This document shows, one piece after another, positions 63,531 through 64,000 of a stretch of DNA of 64,000 nucleotides; position 1 is the first letter of the stretch; each line of letters opens with the position of its first letter. The position numbers and the translations under genes are program-made. Under the pieces are notes generated by a model. It ran no database searches. It saw only the letters and a list, made by a program, of their open reading frames with translations, and was not told the DNA's origin. The stretch spans positions 1,832,125 through 1,896,124 of the forward strand of contig VWZS01000638.1 in the NCBI GenBank assembly GCA_013397075.1, given 5' to 3'. Source of the DNA: Rhabdornis inornatus. Taxonomy: Eukaryota > Chordata > Aves > Passeriformes > Rhabdornithidae.

Positions 63531-63570
63531 AAAACAAACAAACAAACAAACAAACAAACAAACAAACAAA
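63531..63570 (+). repeat. (AAAC)n tetranucleotide array
   Basis: About nine AAAC/ACAA units followed by an A run and CAGATC. It generates a Lys-Gln-Thr-Asn repeat in a plus-strand open frame that is not a gene. A mixed A/G tract lies directly upstream. Confidence 0.95.
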
Positions 63571-64000
63571 AAAACAGATCTAATATTCAGAAGGTGATAC
63601 ATCTGGGAGTGAGGAAATAACTTGGGAACTGGGAACCTATGAAGCCAGCTTCAACCAGCTGTCCTTTCAATTTTAGGAGATGAGACAGACCTAAAACTGA
63701 CATTGTTTCTTCCGTGCTTAAGAATGTTAACTTTTAATTTCAAGCAACAAGAACAAAGCAAAACACTGCAAGAATGAACTGGGACAATGATTTTGTTATT
63801 GGCCCTTTTAGCTACAGTGATGCATCAAATTAGTATTTAAAAAAAAAAAAAACCACCACTCCCTGCCAGCTCACCCAGAAATGTATTTGATATGTTAGAA
63901 TAAAACTTTTATGTCTTTTGTAAATAGGTGTGAAAGATGTCTTAGTCAGATGATGAAATACGGATTTAGAACCTAACCCAAGGTGGGCAGTTAAGAAAAT
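63571..64000. other. Unique non-coding stretch to the window end
   Basis: No gene is seen. A 14-base A run lies at 63839-63852, followed by ACCACCACTCCC. The window ends in ordinary unique sequence. Confidence 0.6.

Overview
The window looks like nuclear DNA from a bird, most likely a passerine. The evidence is the repeat content. The recognisable transposon families are almost all CR1 LINEs, many reduced to the short 3' end with its terminal ATTCTGTG/ATTCTATG-type octamer. Long pentanucleotide arrays (TTCTA, ATAGG/ATAGA, AACAT) are present. I see no L1, Alu-like SINE or endogenous retrovirus. Base composition is AT-rich, and stop codons are frequent in all frames. No bacterial-type gene organisation is present, so ribosome binding sites, operons and CRISPR arrays do not apply.

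No intact protein-coding gene can be supported. The longest open frames are about 145 codons (11071-11508 and 39796-40236) and look like chance frames. The window is best read as a gene desert or the inside of a very long intron. The one protein-like signal is on the minus strand at 41525-42169. Two open, phase-compatible blocks with plausible splice sites read through a cysteine-rich stretch, a Leu-rich hydrophobic segment and a stop codon. I do not recognise the protein, and it could be a gene remnant or a chance frame.

Layout. 1-3.5 kb is unique sequence with a CTCF-like site near 1906. A CR1 tail lies at 3.57 kb and an old MIR-like fragment at 4.7 kb. 7.9-9.35 kb is a CR1 cluster: a 3' end running into a (TTCTA)15 array, followed by an ancient reverse-transcriptase fragment. 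9.4-24.3 kb is mostly unique, with a CR1 tail at 14.3 kb and possible conserved noncoding blocks near 11.5 and 19.9 kb. 24.3-33.8 kb is unique apart from a CR1 tail, a MIR-like piece and a poly(A) tract preceded by AATAAA. 33.84-34.06 kb is a two-phase (ATAGG)13(ATAGA)20 array on a CR1 tail. 38.5-39.1 kb is a 570-bp CR1. 41.5-43.8 kb holds the candidate exons and a CR1 nested inside an older CR1. 47.5, 52.3 and 55.6 kb carry a CR1 tail, an (AACAT)10 array and a plus-strand CR1 tail. 56-64 kb is unique sequence with several candidate regulatory blocks (57.1, 58.4 and 61.5 kb), a 26-bp perfect palindrome at 59.3 kb and an (AAAC)n array at 63.5 kb.

No genes work together here. If the DNA has a function, it is probably regulatory. 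Family calls come from recalled consensus patterns, because no search could be run.
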